9,565 bases of DNA from Gammaproteobacteria bacterium (GTDB taxonomy: Bacteria > Pseudomonadota > Gammaproteobacteria > UBA5335 > SLRW01). Numbering within the stretch: position 1 is the first letter of the stretch; each line of letters opens with the position of its first letter. A program made the position numbers and the translations under genes. Positions 1 to 7,060 of this stretch are shown here, piece by piece. The stretch lies in NCBI GenBank assembly GCA_007134115.1, contig SLLK01000052.1, forward strand, positions 1-9,565, written 5' to 3'. The notes beneath the pieces were generated by a model. That model was not told the DNA's origin and made no database searches. It saw nothing but the letters and a program-made list of their open reading frames with translations.

Positions 1-212
1 GGCTGGCGGATGACTGAGTGAACCCGTGTCGTGCGACGATGTGACTTCGCGATGTTATTCGCGTTAGGCTGTCGCCGCACGGGGAGGCGGCCTCGTGTCC
101 GGCACTGCGATTGCGGCGGTGGTGGACGCCTGGTTTGCAGCCTCCGGGATACATCGTGGCAGGGCGCCGTGGAGGGGTCAGGCCGCGCACTGATAGCTGA
201 CTGGAGTATCGT

Positions 213-680
213 ATGTTGACCGTTCGCATGATGATTGCCTTGATAATGATGTTCGCGCTGTGCGCCACGGCAGCCGCGACCCCGCCGGCGGGCGATCAGC
301 CGGATCAGATCGACCAGCTTGCTGAAATGCTGGGCCTCAGCGATGACCAGCAGAGCGACATTCGTGAGCTGGTGGACGATATGTCACCGCGCATTGAGGC
401 CAAGCAGGCCGAGGTGCAGCAGTTGCAGCAGGACCTCCAGGGCCGGGCCGGCGCCGGTGCGGATGAGGACAGCATTCGCGAAGATGCGGCCAGATTGGGG
501 GAGCTGACCGGTGAAATGACGGCCCTGTCGCTGATCATGCAGTCGCGCGTGGAAGGTGTGTTCACTGCAGAGCAGCGCGAGCAGCTGGAAGCTGAAGCGC
601 AGCGCCAGCAGGAGCAGCAGCAGATGCAGCAGCAGCAGATGCAGCAACAGATGCAGGAACAGATGCAGCAGCAACAGTAG
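213..680 (+). CDS. Spy/CpxP-like periplasmic protein with Gln/Met-rich tail
   Basis: This is a 155-residue protein, probably exported. Residues 1-22 form a signal peptide: Arg5, a hydrophobic Met/Ile/Leu/Ala core, and an Ala-Ala-Ala end that suits signal peptidase I cleavage near Thr23. The mature part is helical and highly charged. It carries two motifs like the LTxxQ repeats of the Spy/CpxP/ZraP family: LGLSDDQ at 40-46 and FTAEQ at 117-121. Members of that family are small periplasmic chaperones or envelope-stress sensors. Residues 130-155 contain 19 Gln, 4 Met, 2 Glu and 1 Arg, a tail not typical of Spy or CpxP. The ATG is well placed behind GGAG at 203-206 with a 6-base spacer. The next gene starts 185 bases later with its own ribosome site, so co-transcription is open. 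Family assignment rests on motif and architecture only; a generic coiled-coil periplasmic protein is the alternative. Confidence 0.72.
   Translation: MLTVRMMIALIMMFALCATAAATPPAGDQPDQIDQLAEMLGLSDDQQSDIRELVDDMSPRIEAKQAEVQQLQQDLQGRAGAGADEDSIREDAARLGELTGEMTALSLIMQSRVEGVFTAEQREQLEAEAQRQQEQQQMQQQQMQQQMQEQMQQQQ
600..677 (+). repeat. CAG-rich imperfect codon repeat encoding the Gln/Met tail
   Basis: The last 26 codons of the Spy-like gene are mainly CAG, with occasional CAA, interrupted by ATG at residues 138, 143, 147 and 151. The unit is roughly ATG followed by three or four Gln codons. Such tracts are prone to slippage, so the copy number may differ between strains. Confidence 0.8.
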
Positions 681-699
681 TCGTGTCTGTGTTGTGTTG

Positions 700-716
700 C
701 CGGCCGGGCAGGCCGG
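700..716 (+). other. GC-rich hairpin after the Spy-like gene
   Basis: CCGGCC and GGCCGG form a perfect 6-bp stem with a 5-base loop, 20 bases after the stop codon. No T-run follows, so it does not meet the usual pattern of an intrinsic terminator. It may protect the 3' end of the mRNA or be chance in GC-rich DNA. Confidence 0.3.
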
Positions 717-865
717 GTGAGCCGCGATGGCCGGCGGGTGCCGGTCGCGCGGCTGCTTCGCCGGGGCTGCCTTGAGCCGGTTTGGGCGCGCAGGGGATCG
801 GTGGTGTCGCTGACACTGGCGCGGCAGCCACCGCGGGCAATGCCGCAACAGGGGGAGCGGGACTC

Positions 866-1606
866 ATGCGTTTGCAGCTCAGTACCTGGCAGGAAATCGA
901 GCAATACCTGCAGCGCGCCACCGGTGTCGTGATACCCGTGGGCTCTACCGAACAGCATGGTCCCAACGGTCTGATCGGTACCGATGCCATTTGTCCGGAA
1001 ACCATCGCCCATGCGCTGGGCGAGCGTGAGGATATTCTCGTCGGGCCGACACTGAGTATCGGCATGGCGCAGCACCACATGGGTTTTCCCGGCACCATCA
1101 CCCTGCGCCCGGGGACACTGATTGCGCTGATTCGCGATACCGTGGAATCGCTGGTGACGCACGGTTTCACGCATATCCTGTTCGTCAATGGTCATGGCGG
1201 TAATATCGCCACACTGCAGACGGCCTTTGCCGATATTCAGACCACGCGCAGCTTCGGTGGCGTCGCCGGGGAAGTTCAACTGGGCCTGCATAACTGGTTT
1301 CTGGGTGCACGGGCCAGGCGCCTGGCAAACGAACTTTACGGTGCGGCCGAAGGTGCGCACGCCACGCCGTCGGAAGTTTCGCTTTCCTGGTATGCCTGGC
1401 CGGAAGCAGTCAAGCGGGTGCCTCTGGAGCCGGAGGTGGCGCCGGCGGCGGCCGGTTTCGGCGATGCCCGGGATTTCCGGCGACGTTATCCGGACGGACG
1501 CATGGGTTCCAATCCGGGGCTGGCTTGTGTGGAGCACGGTCGACGGCTGCTCGAGGCGGGTATAGAGGACGCGCTGGAGGCATGGCAGCAATTGCTCCGG
1601 CGTTGA
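866..1606 (+). CDS. Creatininase-family metal-dependent amidohydrolase
   Basis: The 246-residue product has the creatininase-family layout. Near the N-terminus is GSTEQHGP (26-33) followed by GTD (38-40), and centrally NGHGGN (108-113). Further on is HATPSE (165-170), the position of the usual HAG-E motif. Likely metal ligands are Glu29, His31, Asp40, His110 and Glu170, all present. The family hydrolyses cyclic or linear amide bonds in varied small molecules (creatinine, formamidopyrimidine intermediates, mycofactocin precursor peptide), so the substrate cannot be read from the sequence. No mycofactocin or creatine genes are nearby. The ATG at 866 is chosen because a GGGGGAG site (851-857) precedes it with an 8-base spacer. 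The frame stays open to a TTG at 782, but the added residues are low-complexity Gly/Ala and unlike the family. There is no signal peptide, so the enzyme is probably cytoplasmic. Confidence 0.9.
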   Translation: MRLQLSTWQEIEQYLQRATGVVIPVGSTEQHGPNGLIGTDAICPETIAHALGEREDILVGPTLSIGMAQHHMGFPGTITLRPGTLIALIRDTVESLVTHGFTHILFVNGHGGNIATLQTAFADIQTTRSFGGVAGEVQLGLHNWFLGARARRLANELYGAAEGAHATPSEVSLSWYAWPEAVKRVPLEPEVAPAAAGFGDARDFRRRYPDGRMGSNPGLACVEHGRRLLEAGIEDALEAWQQLLRR

Positions 1607-1612
1607 TATAAA
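1604..1612 (+). promoter_or_regulatory. Possible extended -10 promoter for the DUF3581 gene
   Basis: TGATATAAA matches the extended -10 pattern TGnTATAAT in all but the last base. It overlaps the creatininase stop codon. No good -35 lies at the proper distance. If used, transcription would begin near 1619 and leave a leader of about 100 bases before the DUF3581 start. A weak hairpin (GTGGG at 1665-1669 with CTCCAC at 1685-1690) followed by six T at 1692-1697 lies in that leader and might instead be a poor terminator for the creatininase gene. Confidence 0.3.
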
Positions 1613-1717
1613 GGCACTTGCGCACGTGACTGTCGCTGGCATCGGGGCGCCCTGCTCGGGTATTGTGGGCCGTCACCCTGTGTGCTCCACGTTTTTTGCA
1701 AAAGGACCGGTCCGCCT

Positions 1718-2431
1718 ATGTTTCTGGATCCCTATCATTCGATAGTCGATGGCCATGTGTGCGTCAGCTCGGCGCAGGGCAGTCGCTTTGCCAAGGAGGT
1801 GGCGGGTGACTTCAATCCGCTGCATGACGAGGGTGCGCGCCGGTTTTGTGTGCCCGGTGATTTGCTGTTTTCCCTGGTGCTGGCCCGCTATGGCCTGTCG
1901 CAACGTATGAGTTGTCGTTTTGTGGGCATGGTGGGCGACGGTGTGCCGCTGTGTTTTCCCGAGCAGCCGGGCGCCGAGTTCGACATCACCGATACGCGCG
2001 GCAAGGTGTTCGTGCACATTGAGCGTGCCGGTGAAAACACCCGTGATGAACGGGTGGTAGAGGCCATCGCGCGCCAATACGTGGCGTTCTCCGGCAAGAA
2101 CTTTCCCCACTATCTCGAGCCCCTGATGGCGTCAAAGGGCGTCATGTTCAATCCCGCGCGCCCACTGGTGATGTATGACAGCATGGATTTTGCAATGCAG
2201 CGCCTGGATCTGGTCGACCCCCGGCTTGAGCTGGCGGATTCGACGCTGGAAGTGGCCGGCAAACGCGGGGATTCCATGCTCTATTTCAAGGTGTATGAGG
2301 GCGACGAAGTGGTCGGCTCCGGCTCCAAGAAAATCGTTATGAGCGGGCTGCGCGAGTATGATCATGAACAGGTGCAGGCGTTTGTGGCGGAATTCTACCG
2401 TCTCAAGGAAGCCTATGAGGCGCGACGCTGA
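1718..2431 (+). CDS. DUF3581-family protein, hotdog/MaoC-like
   Basis: This 237-residue protein matches what I recall of the gammaproteobacterial DUF3581 family, which has no assigned function. Residues 24-37 read FAKEVAGDFNPLHD, very close to the R-specific enoyl-CoA hydratase (MaoC/PhaJ) active-site motif. Asp31 and His36 sit where the hydratase catalytic pair would be. The stretch VPGDLLFSL that follows resembles the hotdog central helix. The second half (about 150-220) has a strand-rich pattern ending GDEVVGSGSKKIV, which looks like a second hotdog unit, so a double-hotdog fold is inferred. The ATG at 1718 follows AAGGA (1702-1706) by 11 bases. A GTG at 1682 in the same frame would add 12 residues not seen in the family. 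The gene overlaps the acyltransferase start, suggesting coupled translation. Family membership is fairly sure; enzyme activity is inference. Confidence 0.85.
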   Translation: MFLDPYHSIVDGHVCVSSAQGSRFAKEVAGDFNPLHDEGARRFCVPGDLLFSLVLARYGLSQRMSCRFVGMVGDGVPLCFPEQPGAEFDITDTRGKVFVHIERAGENTRDERVVEAIARQYVAFSGKNFPHYLEPLMASKGVMFNPARPLVMYDSMDFAMQRLDLVDPRLELADSTLEVAGKRGDSMLYFKVYEGDEVVGSGSKKIVMSGLREYDHEQVQAFVAEFYRLKEAYEARR

Positions 2432-3323
2432 AGACGGCGGCGTCATGACCCGGCGCCGCGCCGCGCCGCCCGCCTGGGATCGGGTGTTCCCGCCGCGCGT
2501 CATGGCGCGGGTGCTCGGCGGACTGGGTTTGCGCTGGAAGCCACTGGTCGTGCTTTTTAATTACGTCGGTTTTGTTCTCGGCATTTCCCTGTTATGGCCC
2601 TATCTGATTCTCGCCCCGCTGGCACAGCGTTGGGGCTCGGCTGCGGCCCGGCTGAGATTGCAACGGTTTTTCGGCTGGCTGTGGCTGGCCTGCTTCGGGG
2701 TTTACCGGCGGGCCTGGTATCATCCCGAAATCCGTGCCGACGAGAGCTATGTGTATCTCGCCGAGCACATGTCGCTGATTGATATCCCCCTGTACGCGAC
2801 GACCTGGCCGACCCTGACCCGGGGGCTCAGTGCCCGCGAATACCGTGCCATTCCGATGTATGGCTGGCTGTTGCGCGCCGCCGGTACGGAGTTCATCGAG
2901 CGTCGGCATGCGCGCGTGGCCTTGCGCGATCTGCAATCCCTGCGCCGGCGTATGCTCAGCGAACAGTTCTCTCTTCTGGTGGTCCCGGCGGGCACCCGCA
3001 CCCCGGATGGGCGCAAGGTGCCTTTCCGGCGCGGTGTCTTCTCGCATATCGCGCTGCACCGGCCGCTGGTGCCGGTATATCTGGTGGGCCTGGAACGGCT
3101 TGTGCTTGGGAAATACCTGTGCAGCCCCGGCCGTGTGGATGTGGTCTACGGAGCCCCGATCCGGCCGGAGGCGCATCCGGAGGCTTTCGCCGATGAACAA
3201 AGCCTGCGTGATTACGTGCAGGCGCGAATGCAGGAGGAGGGGCAGCTGTTACGTCGACAGCGACGCGCGCTGATGCGCGGCGAGATGCTCCGCGCCGTTC
3301 GCCCGGCCGCGTCGGAGCCTTAA
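2415..3323 (+). CDS. PlsC-like 1-acylglycerol-phosphate acyltransferase family protein
   Basis: The product (302 residues from this start) is a membrane-bound lysophospholipid acyltransferase homologue. A hydrophobic segment at about 44-66 is a likely membrane anchor. The catalytic HX4D motif is present as EHMSLID, with His118 and Asp123. Motif II appears as EFIER, motif III as PAGTRTPDG (191-199), and motif IV as VPVYLVG. The family moves an acyl chain from acyl-CoA or acyl-ACP to a lyso-lipid at the inner membrane. Two changes stand out: the usual Asn before the catalytic His is Glu, and the Glu of FPEGTR is Ala. The acceptor may therefore not be lysophosphatidic acid. I chose the ATG at 2415 because AAGGA (2405-2409) precedes it by 5 bases. 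This makes a 17-base overlap with the DUF3581 gene. The ATG at 2445 (292 residues) is the alternative, with a poor ribosome site. Confidence 0.88.
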   Translation: MRRDAEDGGVMTRRRAAPPAWDRVFPPRVMARVLGGLGLRWKPLVVLFNYVGFVLGISLLWPYLILAPLAQRWGSAAARLRLQRFFGWLWLACFGVYRRAWYHPEIRADESYVYLAEHMSLIDIPLYATTWPTLTRGLSAREYRAIPMYGWLLRAAGTEFIERRHARVALRDLQSLRRRMLSEQFSLLVVPAGTRTPDGRKVPFRRGVFSHIALHRPLVPVYLVGLERLVLGKYLCSPGRVDVVYGAPIRPEAHPEAFADEQSLRDYVQARMQEEGQLLRRQRRALMRGEMLRAVRPAASEP

Positions 3324-3335
3324 TCCGGGTCAGGG

Positions 3336-3365
3336 TTTCGCGCTTTTCCGCCAAACCGGTATAAT
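3336..3365 (+). promoter_or_regulatory. Promoter of the tRNA-Leu gene
   Basis: A perfect TATAAT lies at 3360-3365. The best -35 at about 18 bases upstream is a poor TTTCGC (3336-3341). The bases after the -10 are GC-rich, a discriminator typical of stable-RNA promoters under stringent control. The start would be near 3372, giving a leader of about 40 bases before the tRNA. The perfect inverted repeat CCGCCA/TGGCGG (3348-3353 and 3369-3374) brackets the -10. Confidence 0.65.
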
Positions 3366-3413
3366 CCATGGCGGTCGCCAGGTTCACGCGCGGATGCAAG
3401 TCAGTGTGGCCGT

Positions 3414-3500
3414 GCGAAAGTGGCGGAACTGGTAGACGCGCCGGGTTTAGGTCCCGGTGGGGGCAACCCCTTGAGAGTTCGAGTCTCTCCTTTCGCACCA
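3414..3500 (+). tRNA. tRNA-Leu, anticodon UAG
   Basis: The 87-base gene folds as a class II tRNA. The acceptor stem is GCGAAAG with CTTTCGC (3490-3496), followed by A and an encoded CCA. The anticodon stem is CCGGG/CCCGG with loop TTTAGGT, placing anticodon TAG at 3448-3450; it reads CUA and probably other CUN leucine codons. A long variable arm (GGGG/CCCC) is present, as expected for leucine tRNA. The T arm is GAGAG, loop TTCGAGT, CTCTC. It has its own promoter and terminator and lies 73 bases before tig. Confidence 0.97.
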
Positions 3501-3505
3501 ACAAC

Positions 3506-3551
3506 CCGGTTGCCGGCAGCCGCTTGAAAGGCGCCGGCCCGGATATTTTTT
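3506..3551 (+). terminator. Intrinsic terminator after tRNA-Leu
   Basis: GCCGGC-A-GCC (3512-3521) pairs with GGCGCCGGC (3530-3538), leaving one bulged A and an 8-base loop. An outer CCGG/CCGG pair (3506-3509, 3539-3542) extends the stem past a two-base bulge. Six T at 3546-3551 follow. It should separate the tRNA from tig, so tig needs read-through or its own promoter; I could not pick one out with confidence. Confidence 0.75.
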
Positions 3552-3573
3552 ATCCCGTATTCGAGGTTCATGC

Positions 3574-4875
3574 ATGCAAGTTTCCGTTGAGTCGACCGGG
3601 CCGCTGGAGCGGCGGATCGCGGTTGAAGTACCGGCCGAGCGCGTCGAGCGCGAGGTGGATAACAAGCTTCGCGCTCTGGGGCGCACGGCGAAAATCAAGG
3701 GTTTCCGTCCCGGCAAGGTGCCCCTGAAGGTGGTGCAGCAACAGTATGGTGACCAGGTTCGTCAGGAAGTGCTCGGCGATCTGCTTCAGGCCACCTACAG
3801 CGAAGCGCTGGATCAGGAAAAACTGCAACCGGCTGGTCGGCCGCGGATTGAACCGGAGCAGCAGGCGCCCGGCGAGGCATTCCGCTACACCGCGATTATC
3901 GAGGTGTTTCCGGAGGTCAAGCTGCAGGGGCTGGACCAGATTGAGGTCAGCCGGCCGCTGGTCGAGATAGGTGATGACGATGTAGACAAGCTGTTGCAGC
4001 GCATTCGCCGCCAGCATGCCGAGTGGGAGCCGGTGGAGCGCAAGTCGGCCGACGGCGATCAACTGGTCGTCGACTTCGAGGGCAGTATTGACGGCGAGCC
4101 TTTTGAAGGGGGCAAGGCGGAAAAAGCGACCGTTGAGCTCGGCGCGGGGCGCATGCTGAAGGACTTCGAGAAGGGGCTGACCGGGGTGCAGGCGGGTCAG
4201 GACCTCAGCTTCAAAGTGAATTTTCCCAAGGATTACAACGCCGAGCATCTGGCCGGCAAGAAAGCGGTATTCAAGGCGCACGTGCATTCGGTCTCCGCAC
4301 CGCGCCTGCCGGAGGTGGACGATGCCTTCGCCGAGCGATTGGGGATGAGCGAGGGCGGTGTTTCCCGTCTTATGGAGGAACTGCGCAAGAGCATGGAGCG
4401 GGAGGTGGAACAGGCAACGCAGGGGCGTGTCAAGCAGCAGGTGCTTGATCAGTTGTATGAGAAAAACCCCATCGAGTTGCCCACGCCGCTGGTCGATGAA
4501 GAAATCCGGCGTTTGCAGCAGGACATGGTGCAGCGCATGGGTATGGGTGAGGACAGTCAGCCGGATCTGCCGCGCGAGTTGTTCGAGGAAGAGGCACGCA
4601 AGCGTGTGGCGCTGGGTTTGCTGGTCGGCGAAGTCATTCGCGAGCACGAGATTCGCATTGAGGAAGACCGCGTCAGGCAGGCGATCGGCCGTCTGGTGGC
4701 GGGCCAGGAAAACCCCGAGGAGACAGCGCGGGCCTATCTTTCGGATCCGGATACCCGGCGTGGCATTGAAGCGATGGTGATGGAGGAGCAGGTGGTCGAT
4801 CTGCTGCTCGAAAGCGCCACAGTCAAGGACCAGAAGACATCCTTTGAGGATCTTGTGAGTCAGGGCCAGGGGTGA
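3574..4875 (+). CDS. tig: Trigger factor, ribosome-associated chaperone and prolyl isomerase
   Basis: The 433-residue protein has the usual family length (E. coli 432). The N-terminal ribosome-binding domain carries the signature GFRPGK at 43-48, the loop that docks on ribosomal protein L23 at the exit tunnel. The middle FKBP-type peptidyl-prolyl isomerase domain lies at about 150-245, recognisable by VVDFEGSIDGEPFEGG and the later KVNFPKDY. The C-terminal helical arms that cradle nascent chains follow to the end. The ATG is preceded by GAGG (3563-3566) with a 7-base spacer. Trigger factor works in the cytoplasm with DnaK in early folding. It heads the conserved block with clpP, clpX and lon, with clpP starting 50 bases downstream. 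Nothing is truncated or frameshifted. Confidence 0.98.
   Translation: MQVSVESTGPLERRIAVEVPAERVEREVDNKLRALGRTAKIKGFRPGKVPLKVVQQQYGDQVRQEVLGDLLQATYSEALDQEKLQPAGRPRIEPEQQAPGEAFRYTAIIEVFPEVKLQGLDQIEVSRPLVEIGDDDVDKLLQRIRRQHAEWEPVERKSADGDQLVVDFEGSIDGEPFEGGKAEKATVELGAGRMLKDFEKGLTGVQAGQDLSFKVNFPKDYNAEHLAGKKAVFKAHVHSVSAPRLPEVDDAFAERLGMSEGGVSRLMEELRKSMEREVEQATQGRVKQQVLDQLYEKNPIELPTPLVDEEIRRLQQDMVQRMGMGEDSQPDLPRELFEEEARKRVALGLLVGEVIREHEIRIEEDRVRQAIGRLVAGQENPEETARAYLSDPDTRRGIEAMVMEEQVVDLLLESATVKDQKTSFEDLVSQGQG
4444..4474 (+). promoter_or_regulatory. Possible sigma-32-like promoter inside tig
   Basis: CTTGAT (4444-4449), a 17-base spacer and CCCCAT (4467-4472) resemble the heat-shock consensus CTTGAA-N13-17-CCCCATnT, with one mismatch in the -35 and one at the last -10 position. 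It is on the coding strand about 450 bases before clpP. It lies within conserved coding sequence, so chance is a real possibility. Confidence 0.25.
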
Positions 4876-4896
4876 GCCGGTCAATCACGGCTCCAC
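4872..4896 (+). other. Hairpin at the tig-clpP junction
   Basis: GTGAGCCG and CGGCTC-C-AC pair into an 8-bp stem with one bulged C and an 8-base loop. The stem overlaps the tig stop codon. No T-run follows, so termination is unlikely. It could set mRNA processing or relative translation of the two genes. Confidence 0.3.
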
Positions 4897-4925
4897 AACG
4901 TAAACCGACATTCTGGAGTGCAGGC

Positions 4926-5588
<663 letters not shown>

Positions 5589-5623
5589 CGGTGTGGCGGA
5601 CGCTTCCCGGGGGAGCGCGAACA

Positions 5624-5653
5624 TTGTGAAAGCGGGTTTTCGCGTGATATATC
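5624..5653 (+). promoter_or_regulatory. Likely sigma-70 promoter for clpX
   Basis: TTGTGA (5624-5629) is a 4/6 -35 match. After 18 bases comes an extended -10, TG-A-TATATC (5645-5653). The start would fall near 5660, about 44 bases before the clpX ATG. A hairpin upstream (5611-5627, CGCTTCC/GGAGCG-type) may end some clpP transcripts. This would let clpX be made apart from clpP. Confidence 0.5.
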
Positions 5654-5663
5654 TGTAATCACG
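5643..5663. promoter_or_regulatory. Dyad over the clpX -10 region, possible operator
   Basis: CGTGAT (5643-5648) and ATCACG (5658-5663) are perfect inverted repeats 9 bases apart, centred on base 5653. They cover the proposed extended -10, where a bound repressor would block RNA polymerase. The spacing does not fit the CRP consensus. No regulator can be named. Confidence 0.35.
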
Positions 5664-5703
5664 GTCTGTTTCGGGACACGTGCAGCCAACCCGGAGTCAA
5701 AGT

Positions 5704-6981
5704 ATGAGCAACGACACGCGAGACAAAGGTGGCGATAACGGCAAGTTGCTGTACTGCTCGTTTTGCGGCAAAAGCCAGCACGAGGTGCGCAAGCTGATCG
5801 CCGGGCCATCGGTTTTCGTGTGCGATGAATGTGTCGATTTGTGCAACGACATCATCCGCGAAGAGCTGCAGGAAAAAGCCGAAAGCGAGCGAGGGCGCCT
5901 GCCCAGGCCGCGTGAGATCAATGACACGCTGGATGAGTACGTCATCGGTCAGGATGCTGCCAAGAAGATTCTCTCGGTGGCCGTCTACAACCATTACAAG
6001 CGTCTCAACGCACGCACCGCCCGTGACGGGGTGGAGCTGTCCAAAAGCAATATCCTGCTGATCGGGCCGACCGGTTCGGGCAAGACCCTGCTGGCGGAGA
6101 CCCTGGCGCGCATTCTGGATGTGCCCTTTACCATCGCCGACGCCACTACGCTCACCGAGGCGGGCTATGTTGGCGAGGATGTGGAGAACATCATCCAGAA
6201 GTTGCTGCAAAAGTGTGACTACGATGTCGAGCGCGCGCAGACAGGGATTGTGTATATAGACGAGATCGACAAGATCTCGCGCAAGTCCGACAACCCCTCG
6301 ATTACCCGGGATGTATCCGGCGAAGGCGTGCAGCAGGCGTTGCTCAAGCTGATCGAGGGTACGGTCGCCTCGGTGCCGCCGCAGGGTGGGCGCAAGCATC
6401 CGCAGCAGGAATTCCTGCAGGTGGATACGCGTAACATCCTGTTTATCTGCGGCGGGGCTTTTGCCGGTCTGGAAAAGATCATTCGCGGGCGCAGCCAGGA
6501 AAGTGGTATCGGTTTTGCCGCCGAGGTGGGTGGTGGTGAACAGGAGCGCAGCATCGGCGAGGTGCTCTTCCAGGTCGAGCCTGAAGATCTTATGAAGTTC
6601 GGTCTGATCCCCGAGTTTGTGGGGCGTCTGCCGGTCGTGGCGACTCTCGACGAGCTTGATGAGGCGGCGCTGATGCGGATTCTGGTGGAGCCCAAAAATG
6701 CGCTGACCAGACAGTATCACAAGCTCTTCGAGATGGAAGGCTGCGACATCGAGTTCACCGAGGACGCGCTGCGCGCGGCGGCGCGCAAGGCCATGGACCG
6801 CAAGACCGGCGCGCGCGGCCTGCGCACCATCCTGGAAACCGCGTTGCTTGATACAATGTATGACTTGCCGTCGCTGGAAAATGTGACGCGGGTGGTGGTG
6901 GATGACGCTACCATCGAAGGTGAGGGCAAGCCTTACATCATGTATGAGTCCGGCGACACGCAGGCCGCAGCATCCGATTAG
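5704..6981 (+). CDS. clpX: ATP-dependent Clp protease ATP-binding subunit ClpX
   Basis: This 425-residue AAA+ unfoldase feeds tagged proteins to ClpP. The N-terminal zinc-binding domain has Cys18, Cys21, Cys40 and Cys43. Walker A is GPTGSGKT (121-128, Lys127) and Walker B is IVYIDEID with Glu187. The pore loop GYVG is at 154-157 and the RKH loop at 230-232. The IGF loop that docks on ClpP is at 269-271. Arg308 is the arginine finger and Arg371 the sensor-2 residue. Every functional element is present and the length matches E. coli (424). The ATG at 5704 follows GGAG (5693-5696) by 7 bases; a GTG at 5680 would add 8 residues and lacks such a site. The gene has its own probable promoter, and lon follows after 222 bases. 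Confidence 0.99.
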   Translation: MSNDTRDKGGDNGKLLYCSFCGKSQHEVRKLIAGPSVFVCDECVDLCNDIIREELQEKAESERGRLPRPREINDTLDEYVIGQDAAKKILSVAVYNHYKRLNARTARDGVELSKSNILLIGPTGSGKTLLAETLARILDVPFTIADATTLTEAGYVGEDVENIIQKLLQKCDYDVERAQTGIVYIDEIDKISRKSDNPSITRDVSGEGVQQALLKLIEGTVASVPPQGGRKHPQQEFLQVDTRNILFICGGAFAGLEKIIRGRSQESGIGFAAEVGGGEQERSIGEVLFQVEPEDLMKFGLIPEFVGRLPVVATLDELDEAALMRILVEPKNALTRQYHKLFEMEGCDIEFTEDALRAAARKAMDRKTGARGLRTILETALLDTMYDLPSLENVTRVVVDDATIEGEGKPYIMYESGDTQAAASD

Positions 6982-7060
6982 GCGGTGCGCGGCACATCAG
7001 GGCGAGGGCCCGGCGCCGGCCGTGTACCGGCGGCAGTCATGCCGCGCGTTGCCCGGCAAC

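Noticed and set aside
48..63. CGCGA-N6-TCGCG inverted repeat near the left edge
   Set aside because: Only five bases per arm in GC-rich DNA, no T-run and no clear link to a gene.
31..219. 62-codon frame upstream of the Spy-like gene
   Set aside because: Arg/Cys/Gly-rich, no supported ribosome site, and it overlaps the start of the real gene.
213..281. Lipoprotein signal (FALC with Cys17) in the Spy-like protein
   Set aside because: Leu just before Cys does not fit the lipobox, while the Ala-Ala-Ala site fits signal peptidase I.
305..1642. Long open frame of 445 codons on the minus strand across the Spy-like and creatininase genes
   Set aside because: It is the mirror of two genes with clear motifs, has Cys/Ser/Arg-rich low-complexity content from the CAG tract, and matches no family I know.
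3523..3546. CTTGAA in the terminator loop with a partial CCCCATnT downstream, as a heat-shock promoter for tig
   Set aside because: The spacing is only 10 bases and the -10 has two mismatches; the sequence is explained by the terminator.
3568..4884. 438-codon minus-strand frame opposite the whole of tig
   Set aside because: Antisense frames often stay open opposite GC-rich codons; the sequence is Leu/His/Gln-rich with no recognisable domain, and tig is certain.
5643..5663. CRP-type site before clpX
   Set aside because: The two GTGA/TCAC halves are 11 bases apart rather than about 8, so the site does not fit.
5659..6720. 353-codon minus-strand frame opposite clpX
   Set aside because: Same codon-bias shadow effect; clpX is complete with all motifs on the + strand.
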